Shown here piece after piece: positions 35,565 to 45,900 of a DNA stretch of 64,000 nucleotides. The notes beneath the pieces were generated by a model, which saw only the letters and a list, made by a program, of their open reading frames with translations, was not told where the DNA came from and did no database searches. This DNA comes from Chitinophaga sp. SYP-B3965 (GTDB taxonomy: Bacteria; Bacteroidota; Bacteroidia; Chitinophagales; Chitinophagaceae), in assembly GCF_009647655.1 (NCBI RefSeq), contig NZ_WJFD01000001.1, forward strand, positions 1,116,001-1,180,000, in the 5' to 3' direction. The position numbers and the translations under genes are program-made. Every line of letters starts with the position of its first letter. The stretch's first letter is position 1.

Positions 35565-36480
35565 ACATAATAGTAGTAAGCCCCTGGTGTCTATTATTAC
35601 AGTGAATTTCAATAATTCGGTTGTAACATGTGAACTCCTGGCTTCCCTCAAACAAAATAGCTACCATAATATCGAAGTGATCGTGGTGGACAACGCTTCC
35701 AGGGAAGACCCCACCGCGGCACTTCTGAATGTTTCCCCCTCCATTAAAGTGATCCGGAGTGAAAAGAACCTGGGTTTTGCCGGGGGAAACAACCTGGGTA
35801 TCAAAGCCGCTTCCGGCAGTTACCTCTTCCTGGTAAATAACGACACGGAATTTACAGATGGGCTGATAGAAGGCCTGATCGAGATATTTGAACAATACCC
35901 GGATGCCGGGGTAGTGAGTCCCAAATTCCATTACTTCTTCCATAAAGGCACCATTGAGTATGCCGGTTACCAGAAAGTAGATCCGCTCACAGGCAGGAAT
36001 GCCATGATCGGCTGCCGCGAAATAGACAATGGCCAGTACGATACGATCTCTGCCACCAACTATGCACACGGCGGCGCCATGATGATCTCCCGCGAAGCGA
36101 TAGAGAAAGTGGGCCTCATGCCGGAAGTGTTTTTCCTTTATTATGAGGAGTTTGACTGGTGCGAGCAATTTAAAAGGAACGGTTACAAGATATATTACCA
36201 GCCCAAATCGCTTATTTACCACAAGGAGTCTATGACCACCGGTAAAAACAGCCCTTTAAAAACGTACTTCATTACGAGGAACAGGTTGTTATTTATGAGA
36301 AGAAATACAACTATGAAGGGACGTTTGGGTTTTATGTTATATTTTACATTCTTAACGATACCCAAAAATACCCTCCGGTTCCTCTTTAAAAGAGAAGGCA
36401 TTCACCTGAAAGCTTTTTGGCGGGGCATCTTCTGGAATATCCAACATCTTAAAAAACCTACCGACTTATGTGTGGAATAG
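35545..36480 (+). CDS. Glycosyltransferase family 2, rhamnosyltransferase-like
   Basis: A 311-residue soluble GT2 with VSIITVNFNN, VVDNASRED, NLGFAGGNNLGI and LVNNDTEF (DxD-like NDT), followed by AHGGAMMISREA and FFLYYEEFDWCEQFKRNGY. This pattern is common in WbbL/rhamnosyltransferase-like enzymes. It starts 20 bp inside the preceding gene and its stop overlaps asnB by 13 bp. The donor sugar cannot be determined from sequence. Confidence 0.9.
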   Translation: MEPVRTEHNSSKPLVSIITVNFNNSVVTCELLASLKQNSYHNIEVIVVDNASREDPTAALLNVSPSIKVIRSEKNLGFAGGNNLGIKAASGSYLFLVNNDTEFTDGLIEGLIEIFEQYPDAGVVSPKFHYFFHKGTIEYAGYQKVDPLTGRNAMIGCREIDNGQYDTISATNYAHGGAMMISREAIEKVGLMPEVFFLYYEEFDWCEQFKRNGYKIYYQPKSLIYHKESMTTGKNSPLKTYFITRNRLLFMRRNTTMKGRLGFMLYFTFLTIPKNTLRFLFKREGIHLKAFWRGIFWNIQHLKKPTDLCVE

Positions 36481-38369
36481 CAGGGTTTATTGATTTTTCA
36501 CAAAAATCAGGTCAGGATACGCTGCAAAAAATGACAGATGTGTTATTGCACCGTGGTCCTAATGACGCAGGTTACGAATGTTATAACAGCAACGGTGCTG
36601 TTATAGGGCTCGGCCAGCGCAGGTTATCTATTCTCGATCTTAGCAGCTCCGGTCACCAGCCAATGCACTTTAAGCAATACAGCATGGTGTTCAACGGAGA
36701 GATCTATAATTTTAAGGAAATACGCAAAGAACTGGAAGCAAAGGGTTATACCTTCTCTTCCGGTACAGATACAGAAGTGTTGCTGAAGGGCTTTGATTGC
36801 TGGCAGGAGAAAGTGATGGACAAATGCATCGGCATGTATGCCTTTGTTATTTTCGATGAACAGAAAGGCGAAGTGTTCATTTGCCGGGACAGGGCAGGGG
36901 TAAAACCTTTGTACTACTACTGGCATGAGAACCTCTTCCTGTTTGCTTCTGAACTGAAGAGTTTTGTAGAGCATCCTGCCTTCCATAAAGACATTGATGA
37001 AAAGAGTGTTTCCCTTTTCCTGCAATACAGCTATATCCCTGCACCATACACGGTTTACAGGAATACTTATAAACTGAAACCAGGGCATTTCCTCACGCTG
37101 AACCTGCAAAAAGCAGAACCCGTAGAAACAGAGTACTGGAACGTGCTGGATGCTTACAAGCAACCGGAAACAAAACTCTCTGAGCGCGATGTGATTGCAC
37201 ATACAGAAGAGCTGATGAAGAGTGCCTATCAATACCGCATGGTATCTGATGTACCGGTAGGTGTGTTCCTGAGTGGCGGATATGACAGCGCCAGTGTGGC
37301 CGCTATCCTGCAGGAAGGTTCCGGCAGCCGCATCAAAACCTTCACGATCGGTTACAAGGAAAAGGCATGGGATGAATCTGCGGAAGCAAAGAAAATAGCC
37401 CGTCACCTGGGTACGGACCATACAGAATGGATCATTGGCGCTGCGGATGCAAAAGATGTATTACATCAGTTGCCGGAGATCTATGATGAACCTTTTGCGG
37501 ACAACTCTACGGTGCCCACCACACTGGTGAGCAAACTGGCGAGCAAGGATGTGAAAGTGGTATTGTCTGCAGACGGTGGTGATGAACTGTTTGCCGGATA
37601 TAATAAGTTTAACCAGGCCATTAAATATACGAGCCAGCTGCCAAGAGCGGTACAATCATTACTGGGTGCAGCAATGAGTGTGATACAACCGGAAGTGATC
37701 CCTTACTTTAACAAGCAGTACAACTTTGCTTCCCGGTATGAAAAGATGAAAATGATCTGGCAGGATGGTAAACCGCAACAGGCACTGAAATACATCAGCC
37801 AGTACATGACGGAAAGTGAAGCGGCTTATTACATGGGTTCTGCTACGGGCAAGTATAAAACCAACTTTGACCTGAACGGAGAGCTGAGTGCTATCAACGA
37901 TCCGCTGAATAAATTGCTGGCTATTGACTACCGTACTTTCCTGGTAGATAATAACCTGGTGAAAGTGGACCGTGCTACCATGAGCGTAGGCATTGAAGGC
38001 CGCGAACCGATGCTGGACCATCGTTTGCTGGAATTCCTGGCTACCGTGCCGGCAGCGTTGAAAGTGAAAGAGCAAACCAATAAATACATCCTTAAAACGA
38101 TCGTGCATAAATACATTCCCAAATCTATGATGGACCGCCCTAAACGGCCTTTCATAGCACCTTTGCAGGAATGGTTCAAAGATGATCTGAGAGATCAGAT
38201 GCAGTATTACCTGGCCCCTGAACGCCTGCAAAAGTCAGGATTGTTCAATGCAACGCATGTACAGGAACTACTGAAGAAATACCTGGATGGGGGTAAGGTA
38301 AGCCATCAGAAATTGTGGAATATACTGGTGTTCCAGTTATGGTATGACCGTTGGATCGAAAAGCTGTAA
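36468..38369 (+). CDS. asnB: Asparagine synthase-type glutamine amidotransferase in EPS operon
   Basis: A 633-residue protein with an N-terminal class II glutaminase domain (catalytic Cys2 in MCGIAGF; HRGPNDAGY; FNGEIYNF) and a C-terminal synthetase domain with the pyrophosphate loop SGGYDSAS and SADGGDELFAGY. Length fits the AsnB-type paralogues common in polysaccharide clusters. These are suspected to amidate uronic acids or other carboxyl-bearing sugars, but true asparagine synthase activity cannot be excluded. It overlaps the upstream GT2 by 13 bp and is followed one base later by the GT4 start. Confidence 0.88.
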   Translation: MCGIAGFIDFSQKSGQDTLQKMTDVLLHRGPNDAGYECYNSNGAVIGLGQRRLSILDLSSSGHQPMHFKQYSMVFNGEIYNFKEIRKELEAKGYTFSSGTDTEVLLKGFDCWQEKVMDKCIGMYAFVIFDEQKGEVFICRDRAGVKPLYYYWHENLFLFASELKSFVEHPAFHKDIDEKSVSLFLQYSYIPAPYTVYRNTYKLKPGHFLTLNLQKAEPVETEYWNVLDAYKQPETKLSERDVIAHTEELMKSAYQYRMVSDVPVGVFLSGGYDSASVAAILQEGSGSRIKTFTIGYKEKAWDESAEAKKIARHLGTDHTEWIIGAADAKDVLHQLPEIYDEPFADNSTVPTTLVSKLASKDVKVVLSADGGDELFAGYNKFNQAIKYTSQLPRAVQSLLGAAMSVIQPEVIPYFNKQYNFASRYEKMKMIWQDGKPQQALKYISQYMTESEAAYYMGSATGKYKTNFDLNGELSAINDPLNKLLAIDYRTFLVDNNLVKVDRATMSVGIEGREPMLDHRLLEFLATVPAALKVKEQTNKYILKTIVHKYIPKSMMDRPKRPFIAPLQEWFKDDLRDQMQYYLAPERLQKSGLFNATHVQELLKKYLDGGKVSHQKLWNILVFQLWYDRWIEKL

Positions 38370-38370
38370 C

Positions 38371-39498
38371 ATGGAACAGGGCCGTAAAATAAGAGTATTA
38401 GAAACCATCCGCCAGGGTAAGATAGGAGGGGGAGAAAGCCATGTGCTGGACCTCGTGAAATCAATGGACAGCGAATTGTTTGAACCGGTGGTGCTTTCTT
38501 TCACAGACGGGCCTATGGTGCAGGCATTAACAGCTATCGGCATACCGGTGTTTGTGATTGCCAGCGAAAAAGCATTTGACATCAGTATCTGGAAGAAAGT
38601 ACGCCAATTCCTTGCAGATCAAAAGATAGATATTGTACACGTACATGGCACCCGTGCCAATACGAATGTGATGTGGGCGGCGCGCAGATTAGGTTTGCCA
38701 TTGATCTACACGATCCATGGCTGGTCTTTTCACGATGGATTGAATCCATTGATCAAAAGAGCGCGTATTGCAGCAGAGAAGTTCATTACGCGTAAAGCGC
38801 AGGTGAATATCTGTGTATCAGATTCCAATCGGGAAACGGGTATTAAAACCTTTGGCAGGTTTGATTCCGTTGTGATCAAGAATGGTGTGAACCCGGTTAA
38901 ATTTAATCCCGGTGCGGAATACCCGGATGTGAAAGCGGCTTACGGCATAACAGCAGATCAATTGGTGATCGGTTATATTGCCAGGATGACGCTGCAAAAA
39001 GATCCTGTAGGCATGCTGGAAGGTTTCAGCCTCGCGCTGAAGCAGTATCCGCAAATGAAACTGCTGATGATAGGAGAAGGGGAACTGAAAGATGCAGCCC
39101 TGGAAGCTGCCCGCAGACTGAACTTAACAGATCACGTGATCTTTGATAACTTCCGCCAGGATGTACCGGCGGTATTAAAAGGGGTGGACATTTACTGCCT
39201 GCCTTCCTTATGGGAAGGATTCCCGATAGGTGTGTTGGAAGCAATGGCCATGGGAAAAGCAGTGATTGCCAGCGATGTGGATGGAACGCGCGAAGCAGTG
39301 CAGGATGGAGACAATGGATTGCTGGTACCTGCAAAGAACAGCGAAACACTGGCTGCGGCCATTGTGAAACTGGCCAAAGACCAAACCCTGAGAGGACAAT
39401 TACAACAACGTGCCATGGATACGATACGGAGTAAATACACGGTATCTGGTATGACACGGCAAATTGAGAAAATATATCAACAGCTTTACCACAACTGA
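38371..39498 (+). CDS. Glycosyltransferase family 4
   Basis: Starting at the ATG at 38371, one base after the asnB stop, gives 375 residues; an upstream frame start at 38344 would run inside asnB. GT-B fold: IRQGKIGGGESHVLDLVKSM in the N domain, HVHGTRANTNVMWAARR, IYTIHGWSFHDG, and in the C domain YIARMTLQKDP, the EGFPIGVLEAMAMGKAVIASDVDGTREAV donor-binding segment with the E-x7-E motif. It probably adds an inner sugar of the repeat unit. One base separates it from the methyltransferase gene. Confidence 0.92.
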   Translation: MEQGRKIRVLETIRQGKIGGGESHVLDLVKSMDSELFEPVVLSFTDGPMVQALTAIGIPVFVIASEKAFDISIWKKVRQFLADQKIDIVHVHGTRANTNVMWAARRLGLPLIYTIHGWSFHDGLNPLIKRARIAAEKFITRKAQVNICVSDSNRETGIKTFGRFDSVVIKNGVNPVKFNPGAEYPDVKAAYGITADQLVIGYIARMTLQKDPVGMLEGFSLALKQYPQMKLLMIGEGELKDAALEAARRLNLTDHVIFDNFRQDVPAVLKGVDIYCLPSLWEGFPIGVLEAMAMGKAVIASDVDGTREAVQDGDNGLLVPAKNSETLAAAIVKLAKDQTLRGQLQQRAMDTIRSKYTVSGMTRQIEKIYQQLYHN

Positions 39499-39499
39499 C

Positions 39500-40267
39500 A
39501 TGACACAAGCAACGATCACCTACGAATATGAACGTATCGCGGATATCAAGCGATTGAAATTTATTGCAGAGAACCTCAAGAAAGAAATTCCTGAAAATGG
39601 CCGTGTACTGGACGTAGGCTGCGGTAACGGCGTTATCAGCCGCCATCTTGGCCAGTTTGGCTATGATGTGTTAGGCATTGATATCAGCCAGAAAACAATT
39701 GATGTAGCCCGCTCTAAGAACACGCTGCCTAATGTGCGCTTTGAAGCCATCAGTGCAGAAGCACTCACAGCAGCAGGGGAGAAGTATGATGCAGTGATCT
39801 GCAGCGAAGTGCTGGAGCACCTGGATCATCCTGAAAAATTACTGCGTGTAATATATGATACCATCAAGGATAACGGTTTGCTGGTAGTGACCGTACCCAA
39901 TGGCGTGGGTCCAAGGGAACTGTGTGTAACAAGGCCTATGCTGAAAGCCAGGAATAACCCCGGTATGTGGAAGTTCCTCAATAAAATAAAGAGCGCGCTT
40001 GGGTTTAAAGGTACTACGGTACAATCACAGGCAGATAACCTGGATCACGTACAGTTCTTTACCCGTAAGGATCTGCTGAACCTTGCGCAAACAAACAATT
40101 ACCAGATCATCAAGTTTGCGAAAACGAATTTTGTGGAAGACGTATTTCCTTTTTCCCTGCTCACCAAGCGGATCAAATTCCTGCAGAAGCTGGATTGTGA
40201 AGTAGCGGAGATCCTGCCTATTGGTTTTACCGGCGGATTTAATACGTTGTGGAAGAAAAGAGTCTAG
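39500..40267 (+). CDS. Class I SAM-dependent methyltransferase
   Basis: A 255-residue protein from the ATG at 39500, one base after the GT4 stop. VLDVGCGNGVISRHLG is the SAM-binding motif I, followed by VLGIDISQKTI, VICSEVLEHLDHPEKLL and GLLVVTVPNG. This is the UbiG/Methyltransf_11-type fold. In an EPS operon the likely role is O-methylation of a sugar or carboxyl group. It is the last gene of the plus-strand operon, with a terminator about 25 bp downstream. Confidence 0.9.
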   Translation: MTQATITYEYERIADIKRLKFIAENLKKEIPENGRVLDVGCGNGVISRHLGQFGYDVLGIDISQKTIDVARSKNTLPNVRFEAISAEALTAAGEKYDAVICSEVLEHLDHPEKLLRVIYDTIKDNGLLVVTVPNGVGPRELCVTRPMLKARNNPGMWKFLNKIKSALGFKGTTVQSQADNLDHVQFFTRKDLLNLAQTNNYQIIKFAKTNFVEDVFPFSLLTKRIKFLQKLDCEVAEILPIGFTGGFNTLWKKRV

Positions 40268-40291
40268 TGTTTTTTTATAATTATACCACAG

Positions 40292-40321
40292 GGCTGTTCT
40301 CGTTAAGAGAACAGCCTTTTT
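40292..40321 (+). terminator. Terminator of the plus-strand EPS operon, overlapping GT14 coding sequence
   Basis: GGCTGTTCTC (40292-40301) pairs with GAGAACAGCC (40307-40316) over GTTAA, followed by TTTTTA. The TAA stop of the facing GT14 gene lies in the loop and its last codons (Arg-Leu-Phe-Ser) are encoded by the right arm. Confidence 0.88.
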
Positions 40322-41166
40322 AGTTCTGTGTCAATTTTATCCAGCAAGCCTGGATCTTTATCCATCTCAAATTTTCGTGCAACCAGCCGGTCGCTTTGCA
40401 GCATTTTGTCCACGTCTTCCAATCCCAGTGTTTTGGGATGATTTTGTCCTTTTGCGCGATCCTTGCCCCAGTCGATATAATGCAGGTCATAACCAGTTAC
40501 CGCTTCTTTGTAAGGGCTGCTCATTAAAATGGTCTGGAAGATGAATTCATCAGAACCCCAGGTGAGTTTGAAATAACGCACCAGTTTAGGGCGTTCCCGG
40601 ATGTAATCCAGCAGGTAATTCACACAATCCTGCGTCAACGTCCACCAGGCAGAACCGGAGTGAATTTTGAGGCCGAATGGCGGTTTGCGTGCGGGCAGTA
40701 TTTTCGTGAGCAGGCTCGCGAACTTAAACTTGCCGGGGAAGTTATATTCTACCAGGTGATAGTTATCCACCTTGGACATCATGGGTTTTAATTCTTCTTC
40801 CGTGATAAGCCCGATGTATTGTTTTTTGTTTGGTTGTGTAAGCGTTTGCCAGATATGATCTGCTGTTTTGATCACATAGTCCTGGCCGCTGAGCATGGTG
40901 ATATACGTGTAGGAATTACCGGAGTTGCGGGTAGCTTCCATACCGTTCAGCGTGGCCTGCACAATACCCCATCCGGCCCAGGTAACATCCACACGCGGTG
41001 TTACGGTATATACCTGTGGCAGGGCAAGTGCGGCAGCATAATCTTCTATGTTGCATTTTGCATCTATGTGTACGAAACAATCAATGCCGGGGTGTTGCAG
41101 CTTCGTTAAAAGCCGGTGTAATTGCGCCGGTTGCTTATGCGCCAGGATGATGAACGCTATTCTCAT
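40303..41166 (-). CDS. GT14 (core-2/I-branching type) beta-glycosyltransferase
   Basis: A 287-residue protein of the Branch/GT14 family, related to beta-1,6-N-acetylglucosaminyltransferases and xylosyltransferases. RIAFIILAHKQPAQLHRLL (2-20), CFVHIDAKCN, the YITMLSGQDYVIKT block, HSGSAWWTLTQDCVNYLL and WGSDEFIFQTIL are the family signatures in order. It uses no DxD metal site, as is normal for this family. It lies 3 bp after the flippase gene and converges on the methyltransferase gene. It may add a side branch to the EPS. Confidence 0.88.
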   Translation of the reverse strand: MRIAFIILAHKQPAQLHRLLTKLQHPGIDCFVHIDAKCNIEDYAAALALPQVYTVTPRVDVTWAGWGIVQATLNGMEATRNSGNSYTYITMLSGQDYVIKTADHIWQTLTQPNKKQYIGLITEEELKPMMSKVDNYHLVEYNFPGKFKFASLLTKILPARKPPFGLKIHSGSAWWTLTQDCVNYLLDYIRERPKLVRYFKLTWGSDEFIFQTILMSSPYKEAVTGYDLHYIDWGKDRAKGQNHPKTLGLEDVDKMLQSDRLVARKFEMDKDPGLLDKIDTELKRLFS

Positions 41167-41169
41167 AAA

Positions 41170-42528
41170 TTAGGTATGCTTGAGTTTGAAGGCTTTTCCT
41201 ACCAGTACTTTAAACTCCATCCAGCCGTAATGCCAGAGGTCTTTCAGGTGCACGGACATATGTTTTTTCATCACATAGTAACCATATCCGACAGCAAAGA
41301 GGATGTGCAGTATGGTAGCCAGTGCTACTGAAATAATATTGGGGAAGATCCATACCAGTACCACCGCAAAGATGGCGTTGAGGATCATTTTCAGTATGTT
41401 CTTGTAGAAGTTCACATGCGCCAGGCCCATCATATCCAGCGTAACACCGTTGAAGCGATCCAGCGGCCAGAGGATGGCGCTGATCAGTGTGATCCGTACT
41501 ACGGCGGCTGAGCCCAGGTAATTACTTTTTGCCAGGATAACGATCAGCGGTTCCGTAAAGATCAGCATGAAGATGATAGCAGGCAGGATCAGTAAGGTAA
41601 CGGTGCCGGTGTACCTGCAGAAGGCAATGGCTACGGCTTGTTTATCACCCCGGTTGGCAGCAGCGGATAAAGTTGGCTGTGCCGTGGCTACAAAACTCCG
41701 GAGGAGGATCTCAATCACTTCCATGAATTTCTGAGGGATGGCGAAAAGTGCTACCTGTGCGGCCCCCAGCATTTTAAGGATGACGAAGTTATTGGTGTTA
41801 TTGATCAGGGAGGAAGATACCATGCTGCCAATGATCAGCCGGCCAAACCGGTAAAGTTCCAGCGCATGTTCCCTGGTGCGGTAAACAATGTTGCGGATGC
41901 CTGTCCATTTCATCAGCAGGCAATACACGCTGGAGATGACCATGGAGGTGCTGTATGCATATAACACATTGGGGAGCGATACCATGTTAAACCACCATAG
42001 CAATGCAAGGAGCACTACGAAAGAACCATTCTGCGCCACCCTGATATATACGATCTTATTAAAACGGTTCTCTGCCTGTAAAACCCATGTGGCAAAATTC
42101 ATGGGCAGCGATAATAAGGTAAGGATACCTAACCATGGAATGAACATACGCCATGTATCGTCCATGAAAGAATACGTTACAAAATATGCAGCAAAGCCAA
42201 GCACCACATATGCGCCAGTGATGAGCAAAGATACATGCCAGGCCGCGCCGGACACTTTGCGGGCAGTTTCCATATCAGCGCCCGCATAAAACTTGATCAC
42301 ACCGGATTGCAGCAGGCCGGTGCGGATCTGATCGAGGATATTATAGTTATTGGTGAATATTACCCACAGGCCAAATTCTTTCAGGTCTATTTTACCGGAT
42401 GCATCATCCCGGCCCAGGATCCTTACAATGATCCAAAAAGAAAAGAGGTTGAAAAATGCAGAAACCAGATTGCCTAACAACGATGAAAATTGCTTATTCC
42501 TGGTCAGGGATAAAAGCCTTGATATCAT
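41170..42528 (-). CDS. Wzx-like polysaccharide flippase (MOP superfamily)
   Basis: A 452-residue membrane protein with 12 to 14 predicted helices. It begins MISRLLSLTRNKQFSSLLGNLVSAFFNLFSFWIIVRIL-type sequence, typical of polysaccharide exporters. AAQVALFAIPQKFMEVIEILLRSFVATAQPTLSAAANRGD is another family-like segment. It would move lipid-linked repeat units across the inner membrane for the polymerase. It is 3 bp upstream of the GT14 gene, forming a two-gene minus-strand unit whose promoter must lie in 42529-42900. Confidence 0.88.
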   Translation of the reverse strand: MISRLLSLTRNKQFSSLLGNLVSAFFNLFSFWIIVRILGRDDASGKIDLKEFGLWVIFTNNYNILDQIRTGLLQSGVIKFYAGADMETARKVSGAAWHVSLLITGAYVVLGFAAYFVTYSFMDDTWRMFIPWLGILTLLSLPMNFATWVLQAENRFNKIVYIRVAQNGSFVVLLALLWWFNMVSLPNVLYAYSTSMVISSVYCLLMKWTGIRNIVYRTREHALELYRFGRLIIGSMVSSSLINNTNNFVILKMLGAAQVALFAIPQKFMEVIEILLRSFVATAQPTLSAAANRGDKQAVAIAFCRYTGTVTLLILPAIIFMLIFTEPLIVILAKSNYLGSAAVVRITLISAILWPLDRFNGVTLDMMGLAHVNFYKNILKMILNAIFAVVLVWIFPNIISVALATILHILFAVGYGYYVMKKHMSVHLKDLWHYGWMEFKVLVGKAFKLKHT

Positions 42529-42900
42529 ATGTGATTATTAGATAAATTAAATTTTATTACAATGATCTGGTTTCTAGCAGGATATCGATTAAAAACAAAT
42601 GGAACGAGGTTAATTCAGGATGCAAGTTTATTAAATTATAAATTAAATAAGTGGAAAATGTACGTTAATATTAATAACTGATACATTATCAGCTGCGTAC
42701 GAAAAGAATAATAAATAATTTATTATTAAAGCTAATAGATATTTATTTTTTTAACATCTGTATTGGATAAATTTTCTTTTATTTGTAAACAAGTATAAGT
42801 ACGTGCATTAGGCTAAGAGGAATAGAGGGGTGATTAAGACACAAGGCAAGGGGTCCGGTTCGGACCAGACAAAAATCCATACTAGAAAAACCAAATTATT
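42529..42900. other. A/T-rich divergent intergenic region with clustered palindromes
   Basis: No gene is seen. Inverted repeats are TTAATATTAA (42665-42674), CTGATA-CAT-TATCAG (42678-42692), AATAATAAAT-A-ATTTATTATT (42707-42727) and GGTCCG-GTT-CGGACC (42852-42866). The last is G/C-rich and lies 34 bp upstream of the GTG start, so it would be in the mRNA leader. The region must carry promoters for the flippase and the giant PKD protein. Confidence 0.6.
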
Positions 42901-45900
42901 GTGAAGAAATTCTATCAGATAAGGGGATGGTGTGTCCGCTGTCTCTGCTATTTATCCTTTATATCTCTCAGCTTGCAGGCCAACGCCCAGCAAGTTCCAA
43001 AAACTATCCCCGCCGGGGCTCCGGTACATAATCTCGCAGGTTATTACGAATCCCTGCCGGCTGACTACGCCACTACTACCAAAAAATATCCCGTTATAAT
43101 ATTTGCGCATGGTGTGGGTGAACTGGCTGGTGCTAACATGACCACTCCCTTATCAGCAGTATTGCAGAATGGTCCTCCCAAGTTGATCAACCAGGGTAAA
43201 TTCCCTGCTTCCTTTACCAGTAACGGACAATCTTTTTCCTTTATCGTCATCTCTCCGCAGTTTAAAACATGGCCTGGTGGCAATGATGTACATGAATTAC
43301 TGGCTTATCTGAAAACAATCTACCGTATTGATGAGAGCAGGGTGTACATGACTGGACTGAGTATGGGTGGCGGTGTTGCATGGGGTGTTATTTCTGAGAA
43401 TACAGAGAAAGCGAAGATGTTTGCTGCTGCTGTAGTAGTGTGTGGTGCCTGGAATCCTAATGATGCACCCAGAACGCCGAGTTTACAGGCTAATATCGCC
43501 AGCATTAACATGCCGGTATTTGCTTTCCATAATGACAAGGACCCAACAGTACCTGTACAATATTCGCATGATTGGGTGAATGGGATCAATGCTGCCGGTG
43601 GTAATCCAAAAGCATTGATAACGATATTCAGCAGTGGTTCTCATGATGCCTGGAGTAAAACATACGATCCTAATTATAAAGATCCTCAAACAGGATTGAA
43701 CGTATATGAGTGGATGTTGCAGTATACGAGGGGAACGGTGGTACAGCCACCGCCGCCGCCTCCACCACCACCTCCGGGCAATAAACGCATCACTGTTAAT
43801 CCTTCTTCCACCAACATTATTTATTACGATAACGCCATGACCCAGTTAGGGGTAACGGCAGGAGATACTTTGTGTATCCCTCCGGGTGATTATGAGTATA
43901 TCCATTTTGGAAGACTGCTGGGCACTGAAGCGAAACCTATTATCATCACTAACTGCGGAGGACTTGTAAGAGCAGGTGTGAACAGCTCTGCCACTGCTGC
44001 AAGTTTTGTATTAAGTACGTGTAAATATTTTAAAGTAGAAGGTAACGGCGCTGCCGGTATTGAATATGGTTTTGATGTGAATGGTACCAACAAGAACGGC
44101 ATGAAAATGTTCGGCATGTTCTTCGGTAATGGTACTTCTGATTTTGATGTGCACCATGCTTACATTCATGATGCAGGTATGTTCCTGCAGGCTAAAACCC
44201 TGCAAACCTGCGCCCATCCTGAATGGCTGGATGGCAGCTTCACCATGAAGAATGTAAAGATCCACGATCTGATGTGCCGCAACTCTGCATGGGAAGGTTT
44301 TTATATCGGTAACACACATTATCTCTATACAGAAGGTAGTTGTGTGGATATGAAATCACATCTCATCGAGAATCTTTCTGTTTATAATAACAACCTGGAA
44401 AATATGGGCAGTGATGGTATCCAGATATCCACTGCTTATAATGGTGACAACAGGGTTTATAACAATCGCGTTGTTAATTATGCCATGGCCCGCAACTCTG
44501 CACACGGCTATGGCATTTTGTCGGGCGGAGGCAGCAGCCTCCGTATCTATAGCAATTTTGTGAGTAAGGGATATAATTCCGGTATTGAAATTTTTGGTTC
44601 CGGGATTAACTATGTGTACAACAACGTAGTAACGGATATTCATTATGAAGGGATCAATGTGGCGGATAAACCTCTGTTTGATCCGGCCACTGCTTACATC
44701 TATAATAACACGATCTATAATACCGGTGTGAATGGTATTAAGGTCTATGGTTATGAAACTAAACTGGGTCATAAGATCTATAATAACGTAGTAGTAGCTC
44801 CCGGCACACAATGGGATGATCCTATGACGGGTTATTATGTGAAAGGCGCGCAGCCTATCCTCTATGATTTCAAGAACAACGTGAATTTCAAAACGCTGGA
44901 GGAAGGTAAGTTCGTGAACCCGCTGGCGGGAGATTTCAGGTTGCAGACAGGTTCCGGTGCTATAGACGTTGGCAGGAACATGGCTGATCTTGCTTTAACC
45001 AATGACTTTGATGGCAAAGCCCGGCCCGTGAATAATTCTTTTGATGCCGGTGCATTCGAATTCAACGGCAGTGCTGCTCCTTTACCTGTTGCCAATGCCG
45101 GCGCAGATAAGATGCTGGTACCTGCTGATAATTATACGACCACATTAGATGGCAGCGCTTCCTCCGGTACGATTGCCACTTATGCATGGAAGAAAGTGAG
45201 CGGCCCTGCAGCTACGATTGCTACAGCTAACGGTGCAAGTACGCAACTGACCGGTTTGAAAGTAGGCTCTTATGTATTTGAACTGAAAGTAACAGATAAT
45301 GCCGGTCTTTCTTCAACAGACCTGGTAACAGTGAATGTACTGGCTGCAGCCAACAAACCGCCTGTATCTGATGCAGGTACGAATGTTACGCTGGTACTGC
45401 CTTCCAATAGCACACAATTAACGGGTAGTTTTTCCCTTGATCCGGATGGGGTGATCGTAAGTTATCTATGGAAGCAGGTAGCTGGCCCGGTATCCGGAAC
45501 AATTGATGACATCACCGCCAGCAATGCCATTGTATCAGGCCTTGCGGATGGTGTATATGTATATGAGCTCACGGTTACAGACAACGGTGGCCTCACCAAT
45601 GCCAAACAGGTGACGGTTACAGTGCAGGGCGCGAGCGCCAATAAACCGCCCGTTGCCAGTGCAGGTGCAGACGTATCTATTACGCTGCCCGTTACTACTG
45701 CACAACTGGATGGTTCTGCTTCTGCTGATCCCGATGGAACAATTACCAATTATACCTGGACGAAGATCAGCGGCCCTGCTGCCGGTGTTATCACTACAGG
45801 TACAGCTAATAAGACAACTGTTACCGGCTTAACCATAGCCGGTGAATATGTATATGAACTAAGCGTGAAAGATAATGGCGGTACCAGTGCTACAGACCAG

